This document shows positions 1 through 10,314 of a DNA stretch of 64,000 nt, piece after piece (position 1 is the stretch's first letter; each line of letters begins with the position of its first letter). Position numbers and translations under genes: made by a program. Below the pieces are notes generated by a model. That model did no database searches. It had not been told where the DNA came from and saw nothing but the letters and a program-made list of their open reading frames with translations. The stretch covers positions 104,107 to 168,106 of the forward strand of contig NZ_AXVL01000004.1 in assembly GCF_000482505.1 (NCBI RefSeq), written 5' to 3'. This stretch comes from Leptotrichia trevisanii DSM 22070 (GTDB lineage: Bacteria; Fusobacteriota; Fusobacteriia; Fusobacteriales; Leptotrichiaceae).

Positions 1-535
1 CAAGTCCACCACCACCGATTGTCCCAGCCATCGCAGAATATCCAATTAGACTGATTAACGTCAACGTCAAACCATGAACAAGTGCAGGCAATGCTTCCGG
101 TATCATCACTTTAAAAATAATTTCAGAAACTGTTGCACCCATAGATTTTGAAGCCTCAATAAGCCCTTCATCCACTTCCTTTAACGCCCCTTCAATGATT
201 CTTGCCACAAATGGTGCAGATCCTAACGAAAGCGGAACAATAAATGCAATACTTCCGTAAGATTTATTTACAAGCATTCTTGAAAGTGGTATTAATAAAA
301 CCATTAGAATTATAAATGGAATTGATCTTGTAATATTTACAATAATCATATCCAGTATCTTATGAATCGTCTTATTGGGTTTAACCCCCTTTTCATCAGA
401 TGTTACAAGTAGAATTCCAATCGGCAGTCCGATAATTAATGCTATAATTGTTGAAATAAATACCATATAAATTGTTTCCCAAAGAGGCTCAGCCATATTT
501 TGAAACTGTAAAAATTTAACCCAGTCAAATCTCAT
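1..535 (-). CDS. metI: Methionine ABC transporter permease MetI (3' part missing at window edge)
   Basis: This is the membrane permease of the MetNIQ D/L-methionine importer. The visible 178 residues begin MRFDWVKFLQFQNMAEPLWE and contain hydrophobic membrane segments. They also hold the EAA-type cytoplasmic loop (ASKSMGATVSEIIFKVMIPE) through which the ATPase couples. The reading frame runs off the left edge, so the C-terminus is not seen. The start ATG at 535 overlaps the metN stop by one base (TAATG), indicating translational coupling in one operon. The order metN-metI is usual for this family; a metQ binding-protein gene would be expected beyond the edge. The specificity call rests on the pairing with a MetN that has a C-terminal NIL-type domain. 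Confidence 0.88.
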   Translation of the reverse strand, partial: MRFDWVKFLQFQNMAEPLWETIYMVFISTIIALIIGLPIGILLVTSDEKGVKPNKTIHKILDMIIVNITRSIPFIILMVLLIPLSRMLVNKSYGSIAFIVPLSLGSAPFVARIIEGALKEVDEGLIEASKSMGATVSEIIFKVMIPEALPALVHGLTLTLISLIGYSAMAGTIGGGGL

Positions 536-1608
536 TATACCACCTCCGAATCTATTTTATTTTCTTTTAGCCATTCAATAATGTCTTTTGCTTTTTCTTC
601 GTTTGCTGAAATTTCTATCAATAAGTTTCCAACGATAATATCGCCTACCTTATCAATAAATCCACCTAAAATATTTACTTCCACATCATATTTGCGGATA
701 ATTTTTGTAATATAGGACTCATTTACCTGTTCCTCGTTATATTTCAATCTCAATCGTAATTTTCCGCTATTTTCTTCACGACTTTTTATTTCTTCTTCCG
801 TCCTAAATTCTTCATGTGAAATATTTTCTACAAATTCTTTTGCCAATTCTGTCTTAGGATTTAAGAAAATTTCCTTTGTTTCCCCTTTTTCAATAATTTC
901 TCCATCCGACATAATTGCAGCTTTATTACAAATTTTCTTTATAACTTCCATCTGATGTGTAATTAAAATTATCGTTATACCAAATTTTTTATTTATATCC
1001 TTCAAAAGTTCCAAAATAGAATTGGTTGTCCTAGGATCAAGTGCCGAGGTTGCTTCATCCGAAAGCAATAATTGCGGATTGTTTGCCAATGCCCTTGCTA
1101 TCGCCACACGTTGCTTCTGTCCACCTGAAAGCTGTTCAGGATAACTCAGTTTTTTGTCTGAAAGCCCTACAATTTCAAGCAATTCATCTACTCTTTTATT
1201 AATATTCTTCTTTTTCCATTTGGCAATCTTTAATGGGAAAGCCACATTATCAGCTACATTTTTAGAATTTAACAAATTGAAGTGCTGAAAAATCATTCCT
1301 GTTTTTTTTCTGTATTCACGTAATAATCTTATATTAAAATCTAAAATATTTTTATCTTCATACCCAAGACTTTTTTTCTTTTTTTTATCAATAATTTCGT
1401 GCCTCACAAGAATTTCCCCAGAAGTAGGCTCTTCCAGTCTATTAAGAAGCCGTATGAGTGTAGACTTCCCAGCCCCACTAAGCCCCATAATTCCGTAAAT
1501 ATCCCCTTGCTCAATATCAAGATTCACATTATTTACAGCCAGCAGTTCCTGTCCATTATTAAGTCTATATTTTTTTACCAAATTTCTTATCTTAATTAAA
1601 CTATCCAT
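535..1608 (-). CDS. metN: Methionine ABC transporter ATP-binding protein MetN
   Basis: This 357-residue ATPase powers methionine import. Walker A (GLSGAGKST, residues 42-50), the Q-loop FQHF near 107-110, the signature LSGGQ (160-164) and Walker B LLLSDEATSALD (about 180-191) are all intact. The tail from about residue 275 to the end fits the NIL/ACT-like regulatory domain that binds methionine in MetN proteins. A lysine-rich insertion of about 25 residues (around 72-100) lies between Walker A and the Q-loop; similar linkers occur in clostridial and fusobacterial MetN. The SD AGAGGTG precedes the ATG. Transcription probably starts from the promoter just upstream. The leader is only about 50 nt, too short for a SAM or T-box riboswitch. 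Confidence 0.92.
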   Translation of the reverse strand: MDSLIKIRNLVKKYRLNNGQELLAVNNVNLDIEQGDIYGIMGLSGAGKSTLIRLLNRLEEPTSGEILVRHEIIDKKKKKSLGYEDKNILDFNIRLLREYRKKTGMIFQHFNLLNSKNVADNVAFPLKIAKWKKKNINKRVDELLEIVGLSDKKLSYPEQLSGGQKQRVAIARALANNPQLLLSDEATSALDPRTTNSILELLKDINKKFGITIILITHQMEVIKKICNKAAIMSDGEIIEKGETKEIFLNPKTELAKEFVENISHEEFRTEEEIKSREENSGKLRLRLKYNEEQVNESYITKIIRKYDVEVNILGGFIDKVGDIIVGNLLIEISANEEKAKDIIEWLKENKIDSEVV

Positions 1609-1662
1609 ATTTCACCTCTTTTTCATATATTTTGCTTTACCTTTACTTTTGTAGTCAAAAAG

Positions 1663-1691
1663 ATTATATTATTTCTCACTTTAAAAGTCAA
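1663..1691 (-). promoter_or_regulatory. Sigma-70 promoter of metN
   Basis: Reading the minus strand, TTGACT (1691-1686) and TATAAT (1668-1663) are separated by exactly 17 bases. Transcription would begin near 1656, leaving a roughly 48-nt leader before metN. Confidence 0.75.
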
Positions 1692-1771
1692 CTATTTTTA
1701 AAATACTTTTTTATATTATATCATTTTTATATTGTATATACAAGTTTTATTTTTTAATAAAAAAAATTTTT

Positions 1772-1803
1772 TAAAAGAAAAGGGTATTGCTATGATACCC
1801 CCT
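1772..1803 (-). terminator. Rho-independent terminator after the amino-acid ABC operon
   Basis: On the minus strand GGGTAT and ATACCC pair around a loop of about seven bases, followed by a U-rich run. It lies directly after the stop codon of the ATPase gene ending at 1816 and separates that operon from metNI. Confidence 0.8.
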
Positions 1804-1815
1804 AAAATTAGCTAT

Positions 1816-2562
1816 TTAACTATTTGTATTCAAAAATTCCCTTACTCTTTGAGAAAATGGATTTTCAAATATTTGCTGCGAACTTCCTGTTTCCAGTATT
1901 TCACCTTTTTCCATAACGATTATCCTGTCTGAAATTTCACGGACAAAGTTCATTTCGTGGCTTACAATCAGCATTGTAATTTTCTGATTTTTCAGTTTTC
2001 TTATTATATCCAGCACTTCCTTTACCAGTTCAGGATCAAGTGCTGATGTTGGCTCGTCAAAAAGCATAATATCCGGCTGTAATGCCAATGCCCTCGCTAT
2101 TGCCACACGCTGCTTCTGTCCACCTGAAAGTTCATTCGGAAAACTGTCAATTTTATCTGAGAGTCCGACTAAATCTAACATTTTTTTGGTAATATTTTCA
2201 GCCTCTGTCATATCTATCTTTTTTACAAGTTTTAAAGTTTTGACTATATTATTTCTAACCGACATATGAGGAAATAAATTAAATGTCTGAAAAACCATTC
2301 CTGTCTTTAACAGCATTTCCTTTTTTATTTTTTTATCAACATTCTTATCCGTTAAATTATTCCCCTCAATCAGCACTTCTCCCGATGTTATGCTTTCCAA
2401 ATCAACTATACAGCGTAAAATTGTTGACTTTCCGCTTCCAGAAGGCCCTATTAATGAAACAACTTCACCTTTATCAATGTATAAATTAATATTTTTCAAA
2501 ATTACATTATCGCCATACTGTTTTTTTAAATTTTTTAATTCTATTATTTTTTCACTTTCCAC
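1816..2562 (-). CDS. Polar amino-acid ABC transporter ATP-binding protein (GlnQ/TcyC-like)
   Basis: This 248-residue ATPase has Walker A GPSGSGKST (39-47), FQTFNLFPH (91-99), signature LSGGQKQR (145-152) and Walker B IMLFDEPTSALD (165-176), all typical of the polar amino-acid uptake family. The start is GTG at 2562 with SD GGGAG nine bases upstream; no in-frame ATG lies nearby. It is the last gene of a binding protein - permease - ATPase operon (4062 to 1816). Substrate cannot be read from the ATPase; glutamine, cystine, arginine or lysine are all possible. Confidence 0.88.
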   Translation of the reverse strand: MESEKIIELKNLKKQYGDNVILKNINLYIDKGEVVSLIGPSGSGKSTILRCIVDLESITSGEVLIEGNNLTDKNVDKKIKKEMLLKTGMVFQTFNLFPHMSVRNNIVKTLKLVKKIDMTEAENITKKMLDLVGLSDKIDSFPNELSGGQKQRVAIARALALQPDIMLFDEPTSALDPELVKEVLDIIRKLKNQKITMLIVSHEMNFVREISDRIIVMEKGEILETGSSQQIFENPFSQRVREFLNTNS

Positions 2563-2617
2563 AATTTATCTCCCAGTTTCTCTGTATTTTAGTAAAACTA
2601 TATACAAATCAGAAATT

Positions 2618-3274
2618 TTAAATTCTAATTTTATTTATTTTTTCAATACCCTTAAATAATCTATCAACAGCAAAACTTAGCACCAGATAAATAATAATCG
2701 CACAAATATATGGAGTAACATTATAATAAATATTAGCCAGTTCCTTTGTCCGTTTCATTACCTCTGTCACAGCAAGAACATACACAAGGGAAGTATCTTT
2801 TATAAGTGTAATCGCCTCATTTCCCAATGTTGGTAACACTCTTCTTATTGCCTGTGGCAAAATAACGTATATTATTTTTTGCCAATAGCTGTAACCTAGC
2901 ACTTTTGCCACTTCATGCTGTCCCTTATCAATGCTTTCTATTCCACTTCTCATAATTTCTACAAGATATGCAGCATAATTTATGATAAATGTAATCGTAG
3001 CCGCCGTGTATGGTGCAAGGACAATTTTATAACCTCCAAAATTCATTAGCGGTATTCCATAATAAACAACCATTAATTGCAGCATCAAGGGAGTCCCACG
3101 AAAAATCCAGGTATAAACTGAAATGATAAATTTTACTATCTTATTTTTTCCTGTATACGCCAACGCTCCTAAAATTCCCAACGGGACGGAAAATAAAACC
3201 GTGAATATATACAGCACCACTACATTCGGTAAGGTTTTTATCAGTTCTATAAATATTGATAACGACTGATTCAT
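2618..3274 (-). CDS. Polar amino-acid ABC transporter permease (HisM/TcyB family)
   Basis: This 218-residue inner-membrane permease has about five membrane helices. The conserved coupling loop reads GQHEVAKVLGYSYWQKIIYV, followed by LPQAIRRVLPTLGNE, the signature of the His/Glu/Gln/Arg permease family. Its ATG overlaps the stop of the binding-protein gene by one base (TAATG), so the two are translationally coupled. One permease gene suggests the channel is a homodimer. It works with the flanking ATPase and binding protein. Confidence 0.88.
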   Translation of the reverse strand: MNQSLSIFIELIKTLPNVVVLYIFTVLFSVPLGILGALAYTGKNKIVKFIISVYTWIFRGTPLMLQLMVVYYGIPLMNFGGYKIVLAPYTAATITFIINYAAYLVEIMRSGIESIDKGQHEVAKVLGYSYWQKIIYVILPQAIRRVLPTLGNEAITLIKDTSLVYVLAVTEVMKRTKELANIYYNVTPYICAIIIYLVLSFAVDRLFKGIEKINKIRI

Positions 3275-4062
3275 TAATCTTTAAACCATTTAGAATAAAT
3301 TTTTTGATATGTCCCGTCTGCTTTTAATTCCTCAATAGCTTTATTTACAGCTTCAATCAATTTTGTGTTTCCTTTTTTAGCCGCAATTCCATATTCCTCT
3401 TCACCATAATTCTCACTTAAAATTTTGTACAATTCTTTGTTAGCCTGAGTTTCTTTTGTCTTTTTAGTATATTTTGCCAATACTTCATCAGCTATGATTG
3501 CATCAACTCTCCCTGCGTCAAGATCCATAAATGCCTGATCATATTGGGCATAAGTCTTAAATTCCTTAAATTTCTTATCGTCTCCTGATTTTTTCACAGC
3601 TTCCTCTCCGCTGCTTTCAGTCTGACTTCCAACATTTTTTCCTGCCAAATCGGCTTTTGTATTAATACTTGAACCTGCTTTAACCACTATAAGCTGGTGA
3701 CTTGTAAAATACGGTTTTGTCATTTCAGTTTCTTTTTTTCTTTCTTCCGTTATAGTAAGTCCATTCCAGATTAAATCAATATTTCCTCCATTTAAATCCA
3801 GTATCTTAGAATCCCAGTTTATCGGCTTAAATTCAACTTCAACTCCTAACTTCTGAACAACCGCCCTAGCCAAGTCAATATCAAACCCCACAATCTCACC
3901 TTTTTCATTCTTAAATCCCATTGGAACGAACGAATCATCAAGTCCAACCACTATTTTCTCAGGAATCCCATCAGCATTTTTCTCTTCCTTTTTTTCCTCC
4001 TTCTGAACACTGCACATAAACACACTTAATGCCAAAATCATAAGTAACATTATTTTTTTCAT
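3274..4062 (-). CDS. Amino-acid ABC transporter substrate-binding lipoprotein
   Basis: This 262-residue exported binding protein belongs to the SBP_bac_3 family. The family signature is clear: GFDIDLARAV near residue 58 and NWDSKILDLNGGNIDLIWNG near 82, with the closing KWF at the C-terminus. A hydrophobic signal peptide ends at Cys17 (SVFMC), but Met at -1 of the lipobox is unusual, so the lipid anchor is likely rather than certain. A lysine/glutamate-rich tether follows the Cys. A strong AGGAGG SD precedes the ATG. The gene opens the operon with the permease and ATPase. It most resembles cystine or basic amino-acid binders, but the ligand is not determined. Confidence 0.85.
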   Translation of the reverse strand: MKKIMLLMILALSVFMCSVQKEEKKEEKNADGIPEKIVVGLDDSFVPMGFKNEKGEIVGFDIDLARAVVQKLGVEVEFKPINWDSKILDLNGGNIDLIWNGLTITEERKKETEMTKPYFTSHQLIVVKAGSSINTKADLAGKNVGSQTESSGEEAVKKSGDDKKFKEFKTYAQYDQAFMDLDAGRVDAIIADEVLAKYTKKTKETQANKELYKILSENYGEEEYGIAAKKGNTKLIEAVNKAIEELKADGTYQKIYSKWFKD

Positions 4063-4126
4063 TTCTACTGCCTCCTGCTTTCATTTATATACTAAAATTT
4101 ACAAACTAATTTCTAAATATATTATA

Positions 4127-4156
4127 ATAATAACATTTTTTAAAACATTTTGTCAA
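4127..4156 (-). promoter_or_regulatory. Promoter of the amino-acid ABC operon
   Basis: On the minus strand TTGACA (4156-4151) and TATTAT (4132-4127) are separated by 18 bases. The predicted start lies about 55 nt upstream of the binding-protein gene. Confidence 0.6.
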
Positions 4157-4493
4157 TAATTATAATATATAACTTTTATATAGTTCAATATATATTATTT
4201 ATGATTGAATATTAAAAAATTAAAATTAAAAATACAAGGTGAGCAACTATTCCCCACCTCTTTTATAATTATTCACATTTTTCTCATTTAAATATTAGGT
4301 TATTTTATTTAATAACAGTTTTATTATTTTCTCTTTTTTCGCAGGATTGCTCATTGCCGCAAAACCTTATCTTGCAGTAAAGATTTATCCTAATAATTAA
4401 AAGCTCCGTCAATTTATAAATTATATTTTAATTATTTAGAAATACTAATTTTTTTATCCTTTGTTGAGAAAGTTTGTAAGAAATTTATTATTT
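4157..4493. other. Intergenic stretch with no gene
   Basis: No reading frame with an SD was found. On the minus strand AGGTG and CACCT (about 4237-4260) could pair around a 13-base loop followed by an AT-rich stretch; this may be an end-of-transcript structure but is weak. The rest is AT-rich and featureless by eye. Confidence 0.4.
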
Positions 4494-4520
4494 AAATAGA
4501 GTTTAGTATAAATTCTATTT
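4494..4520 (-). terminator. Possible terminator hairpin overlapping the end of the DUF3829-like gene
   Basis: AAATAGA and TCTATTT flank TTTA/TAAA with a three-base loop, giving an 11-12 bp stem with one mismatch. It overlaps the stop codon region and the U-run after it is poor, so termination is uncertain. Confidence 0.35.
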
Positions 4521-5504
4521 TTGTACCATCAAAACATTAAACACATTTTCTAAATCTGTCTTTGCACTCAAAATATTACTTGCACTCATTACTACATCCT
4601 GAATATTCTGATTTTTTACACCTGCTACCATTTTTTGTATATTTTCTGATAATGTTTTTGAACTTTCCTTTATTTTTTTGAAATCTGCTTCACTTATATT
4701 TTCTTTTTTTGCATTTTCCAGTGTCATTTCAACTACTGCCTTATATGTGTTTTGCACATCATTATTTGCTTGTTCCAGTATTTTTACTTCATTTTCATCA
4801 AAGTTTAGATTGTTTTTTCCGAAGGCTGTTTTTCCAAATTTATCTACTGAATTTACAAATTTCAAAACATTTAATTTTACTGTTTTTCCATCCTTCTGTA
4901 ATTGGTTTACCATTTTTTGATTGATTATCTGGGCAATTTCATGTAATGAATTAGCAAAAATTTTGTGATTTTCCTGTCTGTTTTGCAGTACAACTTTGTA
5001 TTTATCATTCAGTTCTCCTGCTTTTGCCAGTTTATCAGTTTTATAATCACCTTTTTCAAAATAATCATTAATTTCTGTCAGCACCTTTTGTTCCTCTACC
5101 AATGAATTTATCAGATTTTCAGCATTTTTGTCAATTGCTTCCATTTTTGGACTTTTTTGCATTACATCTGTAATTTCTTTTATATATTCGCCAGTCAGGT
5201 TAATTGAATTATTCAGATTTCCCATAAATGCAGGTACTTCTGAAATATTTTTTATATTTCCAGCTTCATTAGTAAATTCCTCTTTTTTTATTTCTGTGAA
5301 GAATGTATTCCATTCTTCAGAATTTGGTACATCGCCCAATTTTGAATATTCATTATATTTCGCAATTTCCTCAGCCGAAATGTCCCTTTTCACATCCGTT
5401 ACTTCCACTTTATCCTTGTCATTCTTGCCATTGCCCTTATTATCACAACCAGCAAGAACCAACAATGCCATTATTCCAATCAAAACATATTTTTTCAATT
5501 TCAT
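4515..5504 (-). CDS. DUF3829-like (YiiG-type) exported lipoprotein
   Basis: This 329-residue protein has a classical lipoprotein signal with lipobox LVLAGC (Cys20), followed by a charged Asn/Lys/Asp tether. The mature part is almost entirely helical and lacks catalytic motifs. The early motif EIAKYNEYSKLGD resembles the start of DUF3829/YiiG proteins, which carry YNxYixl near the N-terminus. Function of that family is unknown. SD GGAGGG lies eight bases before the ATG. It stands alone between the amino-acid importer and the AEC permease and is probably monocistronic. Confidence 0.7.
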   Translation of the reverse strand: MKLKKYVLIGIMALLVLAGCDNKGNGKNDKDKVEVTDVKRDISAEEIAKYNEYSKLGDVPNSEEWNTFFTEIKKEEFTNEAGNIKNISEVPAFMGNLNNSINLTGEYIKEITDVMQKSPKMEAIDKNAENLINSLVEEQKVLTEINDYFEKGDYKTDKLAKAGELNDKYKVVLQNRQENHKIFANSLHEIAQIINQKMVNQLQKDGKTVKLNVLKFVNSVDKFGKTAFGKNNLNFDENEVKILEQANNDVQNTYKAVVEMTLENAKKENISEADFKKIKESSKTLSENIQKMVAGVKNQNIQDVVMSASNILSAKTDLENVFNVLMVQK

Positions 5505-5593
5505 TGTCTTCCCTCCAGAATATTTTATTTTTACAAACTTATTATTTTTACAATACCTGTTATTATACCAAATTTTTATTTATTTAACAAATT

Positions 5594-6538
5594 TTATACT
5601 AATCCTGCAAGCTTCAAAATGTAAAGCCATCCCGTCAACGTAAAAATGCTCATAATTGTCGTAACCATCACAGTTCCCGAAGTTACAGCCCCATTATGCC
5701 CCATTCCTCTTGCCATCGTAAATGAAGTCGGAGTTGTCGGGCTTCCCAGCATTCCAAGCACAGCAACCAGCTTTTCGTCCTTAAATCCAAATTTTATGGC
5801 TATTGGCAAAAATATCGCCGTAAGAAGTAGGAGCTTGAATGAAGACGAAACTAATACGATCTTTAGTTTTGAAAAAACTTCCTTTACATCAAAACTCGCT
5901 CCAAGTGCAAGCAGCCCAAGGGGAGTTGCCGCTGCAGAAAACGTTGAAATTGATTTCTTCATAATTACTGGCTGCGGGATTTTTAATAATGCCCAAACCA
6001 TTCCAGCCAGAATTCCAAGTATCAGAGGATTTTTCATAACTCCCTTTAACGTATTTTTCAAAACTGCTCTATTCAATTTCCCCTGCTTTGGACGCAGCAG
6101 CATCAAAATCACAACCGAAGCGACATTGTACAAAGGGACAGCTCCGATTACCATAAGTGCTACAATTTTAGCCTCTCCATACACATTCTGCACAAAGGCA
6201 TAAGCAAGCAGAGCAGCGCTGCTTCTAAATCCCGCCTGAATAAATTCCCCACGGATTGACTTATCTCTTAAAAAAATTGAAACAATGCACATTATCGTTA
6301 TCGAAAAAAATGTTGCAAAAAAGCAAAAAAGCAAATATTTCAAATCCCAGATTGCTGAAAAATCAGACAGCGACAATTCCTTAAATAATAGCACAGGCAA
6401 AAGTGCCAGAAATACAAATCTATTCATCTTATCTGCAAATTCCAAGTCTATAATCCCTATTTTTCTAAAAATGTATCCAAGTAACATAAGTAAAAATACA
6501 GGCATTGTTGCATTCAAGCAAAATATTAATTCTTTCAT
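5594..6538 (-). CDS. AEC-family transporter (auxin efflux carrier / malate permease type)
   Basis: This protein of about 314 residues is hydrophobic, with roughly ten membrane helices arranged as the two five-helix halves of the AEC family. Family landmarks are PVFLLMLLGYIFRK near the N-terminus, NPLILGILAGMVWA mid-protein and the late stretch LGSPTTPTSFTMARGMG. Bacterial members export or import organic anions such as malate. The start was set at ATG 6538, preceded by AGGAGG; a longer frame from 6559 would run back into the stop region of the previous gene. It is directly downstream of the small gene at 6547 (9-bp gap), so the two are likely cotranscribed. Substrate is not known; the malic enzyme 2 kb away makes malate attractive but unproven. 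Confidence 0.82.
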   Translation of the reverse strand: MKELIFCLNATMPVFLLMLLGYIFRKIGIIDLEFADKMNRFVFLALLPVLLFKELSLSDFSAIWDLKYLLFCFFATFFSITIMCIVSIFLRDKSIRGEFIQAGFRSSAALLAYAFVQNVYGEAKIVALMVIGAVPLYNVASVVILMLLRPKQGKLNRAVLKNTLKGVMKNPLILGILAGMVWALLKIPQPVIMKKSISTFSAAATPLGLLALGASFDVKEVFSKLKIVLVSSSFKLLLLTAIFLPIAIKFGFKDEKLVAVLGMLGSPTTPTSFTMARGMGHNGAVTSGTVMVTTIMSIFTLTGWLYILKLAGLV

Positions 6539-6546
6539 TTTCCTCC

Positions 6547-6993
6547 TTAACTTCCACACGCTACATAAAACACTGGAATTCCATCTTTTTCATTACCTGA
6601 ATCCATACCTTCAAAAAATACATGATCTCCTAATTCTTTATTTGCCTGCTGATTATGTACTTTTGTTATTAATTCAAGATTTGTAAAATATTTTCCATTA
6701 TCAGCCTTTAACAATGCTCTTACATCAACTTGAAAATAACCATCATCTGCATACTCTTCCGACAATCCTTCTTCATCAGTCGTCTCATTTTTCAGCAAGT
6801 CTTCTTTCCCTTTTATCCATGCTTCATAATCAACATAAATTTCTGACTGGTTAACAGCTATTTCATCAGGATTCCATTCTCTATCAACATATTCACGCAT
6901 TCTGTCATAATATGCCTTAATATCCTTATTAAAATCTTCTGAATTTTCATAAATTTTCTTACTAAACGTCCACATAACATCATCAAGTGCCAT
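6547..6993 (-). CDS. Conserved-looking soluble protein of unknown function
   Basis: A 148-residue acidic protein without signal peptide or membrane helix. The start at ATG 6993 is chosen because SD GGTGGAG sits about six bases upstream; a longer frame from 7044 lacks one. It has Tyr/Trp-rich helical segments (AYYDRMREYVDREWNPDE) and a C-terminal beta-rich part ending IPVFYVACGS. The family is not recognised. It lies between mnmA (upstream) and the AEC permease (downstream, 9 bp). Confidence 0.65.
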   Translation of the reverse strand: MALDDVMWTFSKKIYENSEDFNKDIKAYYDRMREYVDREWNPDEIAVNQSEIYVDYEAWIKGKEDLLKNETTDEEGLSEEYADDGYFQVDVRALLKADNGKYFTNLELITKVHNQQANKELGDHVFFEGMDSGNEKDGIPVFYVACGS

Positions 6994-7106
6994 ATTTTCT
7001 CCACCTTTCAAATTTTTATATTTTACATTAATTATTTTTAACAACTAAATATTTTTAATTCCTGAATCATAAATTTTAAATTTTGAATAAACTCTGATAA
7101 ACAAAA

Positions 7107-8228
<1,122 letters not shown>

Positions 8229-8265
8229 TTAAACTTCTTTCAAAACCTTTCTTTCTATAAAAATA

Positions 8266-8294
8266 AGTATATCATAATATATTGCAACAGACAA
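8266..8294 (-). promoter_or_regulatory. Promoter of mnmA
   Basis: Minus strand TTGTCT (8294-8289), 17-bp spacer, TATACT (8271-8266), about 70 bp before mnmA. Confidence 0.65.
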
Positions 8295-8325
8295 GGAAAA
8301 TAATTTAAGTAACAGGATAAACAAA

Positions 8326-8354
8326 TTGATTTTTCCATATTTCAGTGTTATACT
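8326..8354 (+). promoter_or_regulatory. Promoter of the malic enzyme gene
   Basis: TTGATT (8326-8331), 17-bp spacer, TATACT (8349-8354), followed by a leader of about 50 nt to the malic enzyme. It lies back-to-back with the mnmA promoter in a 215-bp divergent intergenic region. Confidence 0.65.
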
Positions 8355-8413
8355 TAATGTTAGCAGATTATTGTAAAAAATAAATTTAAAATATTATTTA
8401 GAGGTGATTAACT

Positions 8414-10054
8414 ATGAAATCAGGCTATGAAATTTTGAACAATCCATTCCTTAACAAAGGTACAGCTTTTACAAAAAAGGAAAGAGAAGAATATGGATTA
8501 TTAGGACTTTTACCGCCGTATATTCAAACTATAGATGAACAGGCAAAACAGACTTATGGGCAATTTCTGAAAAAAGACAAGTTAATTGAAAAAAGACATT
8601 TCTTAATGGAAATTTTTAATACAAACAGAACATTATTTTATTATTTATTTAGCAAACACGTAGTTGAATTTATGCCAATTGTTTATGATCCTGTAATTGC
8701 AGAAAGCATAGAAAATTACAGTGAATTATTTGTAAATCCTCAAAATGCGGCTTATTTGTCAGTAAAAGAGCCAGAAAACATAGAAACTATTTTAAAAAAT
8801 GCTGCTGACAACAGAAAAATCCGTTTAATTGTCGTTACTGATGCAGAAGGAATCCTTGGAATTGGTGACTGGGGAACTAACGGAGTTGACATTTCAGTTG
8901 GAAAACTGATGGTTTACACTGCCGCCGCTGGAATTGATCCCGCTACTGTCCTGCCAGTTGTAATTGATGCTGGAACAAATAGAAAAGAACTGCTGGAAAA
9001 CGACTTGTATCTAGGAAATAGATTTGAGAGAGTTCGAGGAGATGAATATTATAACTTTATAGACAAATTTGTAAAAACAGCTGAAAAACTTTTCCCAAAT
9101 TTATATCTTCACTGGGAAGACTTTGGAAGATTAAATGCGGCAAATATTTTAAATAAATATGAAAATGAAATCGCAACTTTTAACGACGATATACAGGGAA
9201 CTGGAATTATCACTTTAGCTGGAATCTTAGGCGCATTAAAAATTTCAGTCGAAAAGCTTACTGAGCAAGTTTATATGTGTTTTGGTGCAGGAACTGCTGG
9301 AGCTGGAATTGCTAGACGTATTTTTAATGAAATGGTTGCACAGGGTCTTTCTGAAGAAGAAGCAAAAAAGCGGTTTTATCTAGTTGACAGACAAGGCTTA
9401 TTATTTGAAGACACAGAAGGACTAACTCCAGAACAAACTCCTTTTGCAAGAAAACGAAGCGAATTTACAAATGCAAATGAATTAACTACTTTGGAAGCCG
9501 CTGTAAAAGCTGTAAAACCAACTATACTTGTCGGAACTTCCACAGTGCCAAAAACTTTCACAAAGGAAATCGTTCAGGAAATGGCAAAACACACTGCAAG
9601 ACCAATAATTTTTCCACTTAGCAACCCAACAAGGCTAGCAGAAGCCAGTGCAAAAGATCTTATCGAATGGACAGACGGAAAAGCTCTCGTTGCAACAGGA
9701 ATACCATCAGACCCAATAGAGCTTAACGGAATCACCTATGAAATTGGACAAGCAAACAATGCTCTAATCTATCCTGGGTTAGGACTTGGAATTATCACAA
9801 CAAAATCAAAGATTGTAAACGACAAAATAATCTCAGCAGCCGCACATTCACTAGGTGGAATCATCGACACAACAAAACCTGGAGCTGCTGTACTTCCTCC
9901 AGTATCAAAACTGACAGAATTTTCTGAAACTGTGGCACTGTCAGTTGGACAAAGCGTACTAGATCAAAAATTAAATACAGAACCCATAAGCGATTTAAAA
10001 GAAGCAATAAAAAATGCAAAATGGATTCCTGAATACAAGGAGATGATTTTATGA
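8414..10054 (+). CDS. NAD-dependent malic enzyme (oxaloacetate-decarboxylating, large form)
   Basis: This 546-residue enzyme converts malate to pyruvate and CO2 with reduction of NAD(P). It has the size of the large bacterial/eukaryotic class (MaeA/SfcA type, about 540-560). Visible landmarks are [12 protein letters not shown] near residue 33, the catalytic-tyrosine region PIVYDPVI near 90, the metal-binding FNDDIQGTG around 256 and the Rossmann loop [10 protein letters not shown] around 291. NAD rather than NADP is the common preference of this class but is not decided by what I can see. SD GAGGTG precedes the ATG by six bases. The stop overlaps the start of an rpiB remnant (ATGA), so an operon malic enzyme-rpiB once existed. 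Confidence 0.93.
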   Translation: MKSGYEILNNPFLNKGTAFTKKEREEYGLLGLLPPYIQTIDEQAKQTYGQFLKKDKLIEKRHFLMEIFNTNRTLFYYLFSKHVVEFMPIVYDPVIAESIENYSELFVNPQNAAYLSVKEPENIETILKNAADNRKIRLIVVTDAEGILGIGDWGTNGVDISVGKLMVYTAAAGIDPATVLPVVIDAGTNRKELLENDLYLGNRFERVRGDEYYNFIDKFVKTAEKLFPNLYLHWEDFGRLNAANILNKYENEIATFNDDIQGTGIITLAGILGALKISVEKLTEQVYMCFGAGTAGAGIARRIFNEMVAQGLSEEEAKKRFYLVDRQGLLFEDTEGLTPEQTPFARKRSEFTNANELTTLEAAVKAVKPTILVGTSTVPKTFTKEIVQEMAKHTARPIIFPLSNPTRLAEASAKDLIEWTDGKALVATGIPSDPIELNGITYEIGQANNALIYPGLGLGIITTKSKIVNDKIISAAAHSLGGIIDTTKPGAAVLPPVSKLTEFSETVALSVGQSVLDQKLNTEPISDLKEAIKNAKWIPEYKEMIL

Positions 10055-10168
10055 AAATAGCAATGGCTGGAGATCACGCCGAATTTAATTTAAAAAAAGA
10101 AATTAAGGAATTGCTGGAGTCACAAGGTTATAGCGATTGCTGAAAAGCATATTAGAAAAGATGTTTAA
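10051..10168 (+). pseudogene. rpiB remnant (ribose-5-phosphate isomerase B) with internal deletion
   Basis: ATG 10051 overlaps the malic enzyme stop (ATGA). The first 27 codons read [20 protein letters not shown] then LLESQGY, the recognisable N-terminus of RpiB (MKIALASDHAG type). The frame stops at 10143 after 30 residues. In the next frame, from about 10136, the DNA reads AIAEKHIRKDV followed by TAA at 10168, which looks like the C-terminal end of the same enzyme. Normal RpiB is about 145-150 residues, so some 110 codons are missing and the join is out of frame. It cannot make a working isomerase. Confidence 0.75.
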
Positions 10169-10191
10169 TTAAAGATTTATTTAACAAAAAA

Positions 10192-10232
10192 CGGAAGTTA
10201 ATCCCAAAAATAGATTTTCTTCCGCTTTTTTT
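10192..10232. terminator. Bidirectional terminator between convergent genes
   Basis: CGGAAG (10192-10197) pairs with CTTCCG (10219-10224). A T-run follows on the plus strand and a matching run of T follows on the minus strand (10191 leftwards). It serves both the malic enzyme transcript and the convergent autotransporter transcript. Confidence 0.7.
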
Positions 10233-10314
10233 ATAAATTAAAACCAGTAATTAATAACTAGATTAGATATATCAATGTATCTAATTAATTTTCAGATTTA
10301 AGCATTTCTAAATG

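Noticed and set aside
1609..1662. SAM riboswitch or T-box in front of metN
   Set aside because: The promoter lies so close that the leader is under 60 nt, and no matching stems are visible.
5128..5643. 171-residue plus-strand frame
   Set aside because: It lies antisense to the DUF3829-like lipoprotein gene, has an unnatural Phe/Ser-rich composition and no SD; a shadow of AT-rich coding DNA.
10261..10285. Terminator of the autotransporter from ATTAGATA/TATCTAAT hairpin
   Set aside because: There is no U-run after it; the bidirectional hairpin at 10192-10232 is the better candidate.
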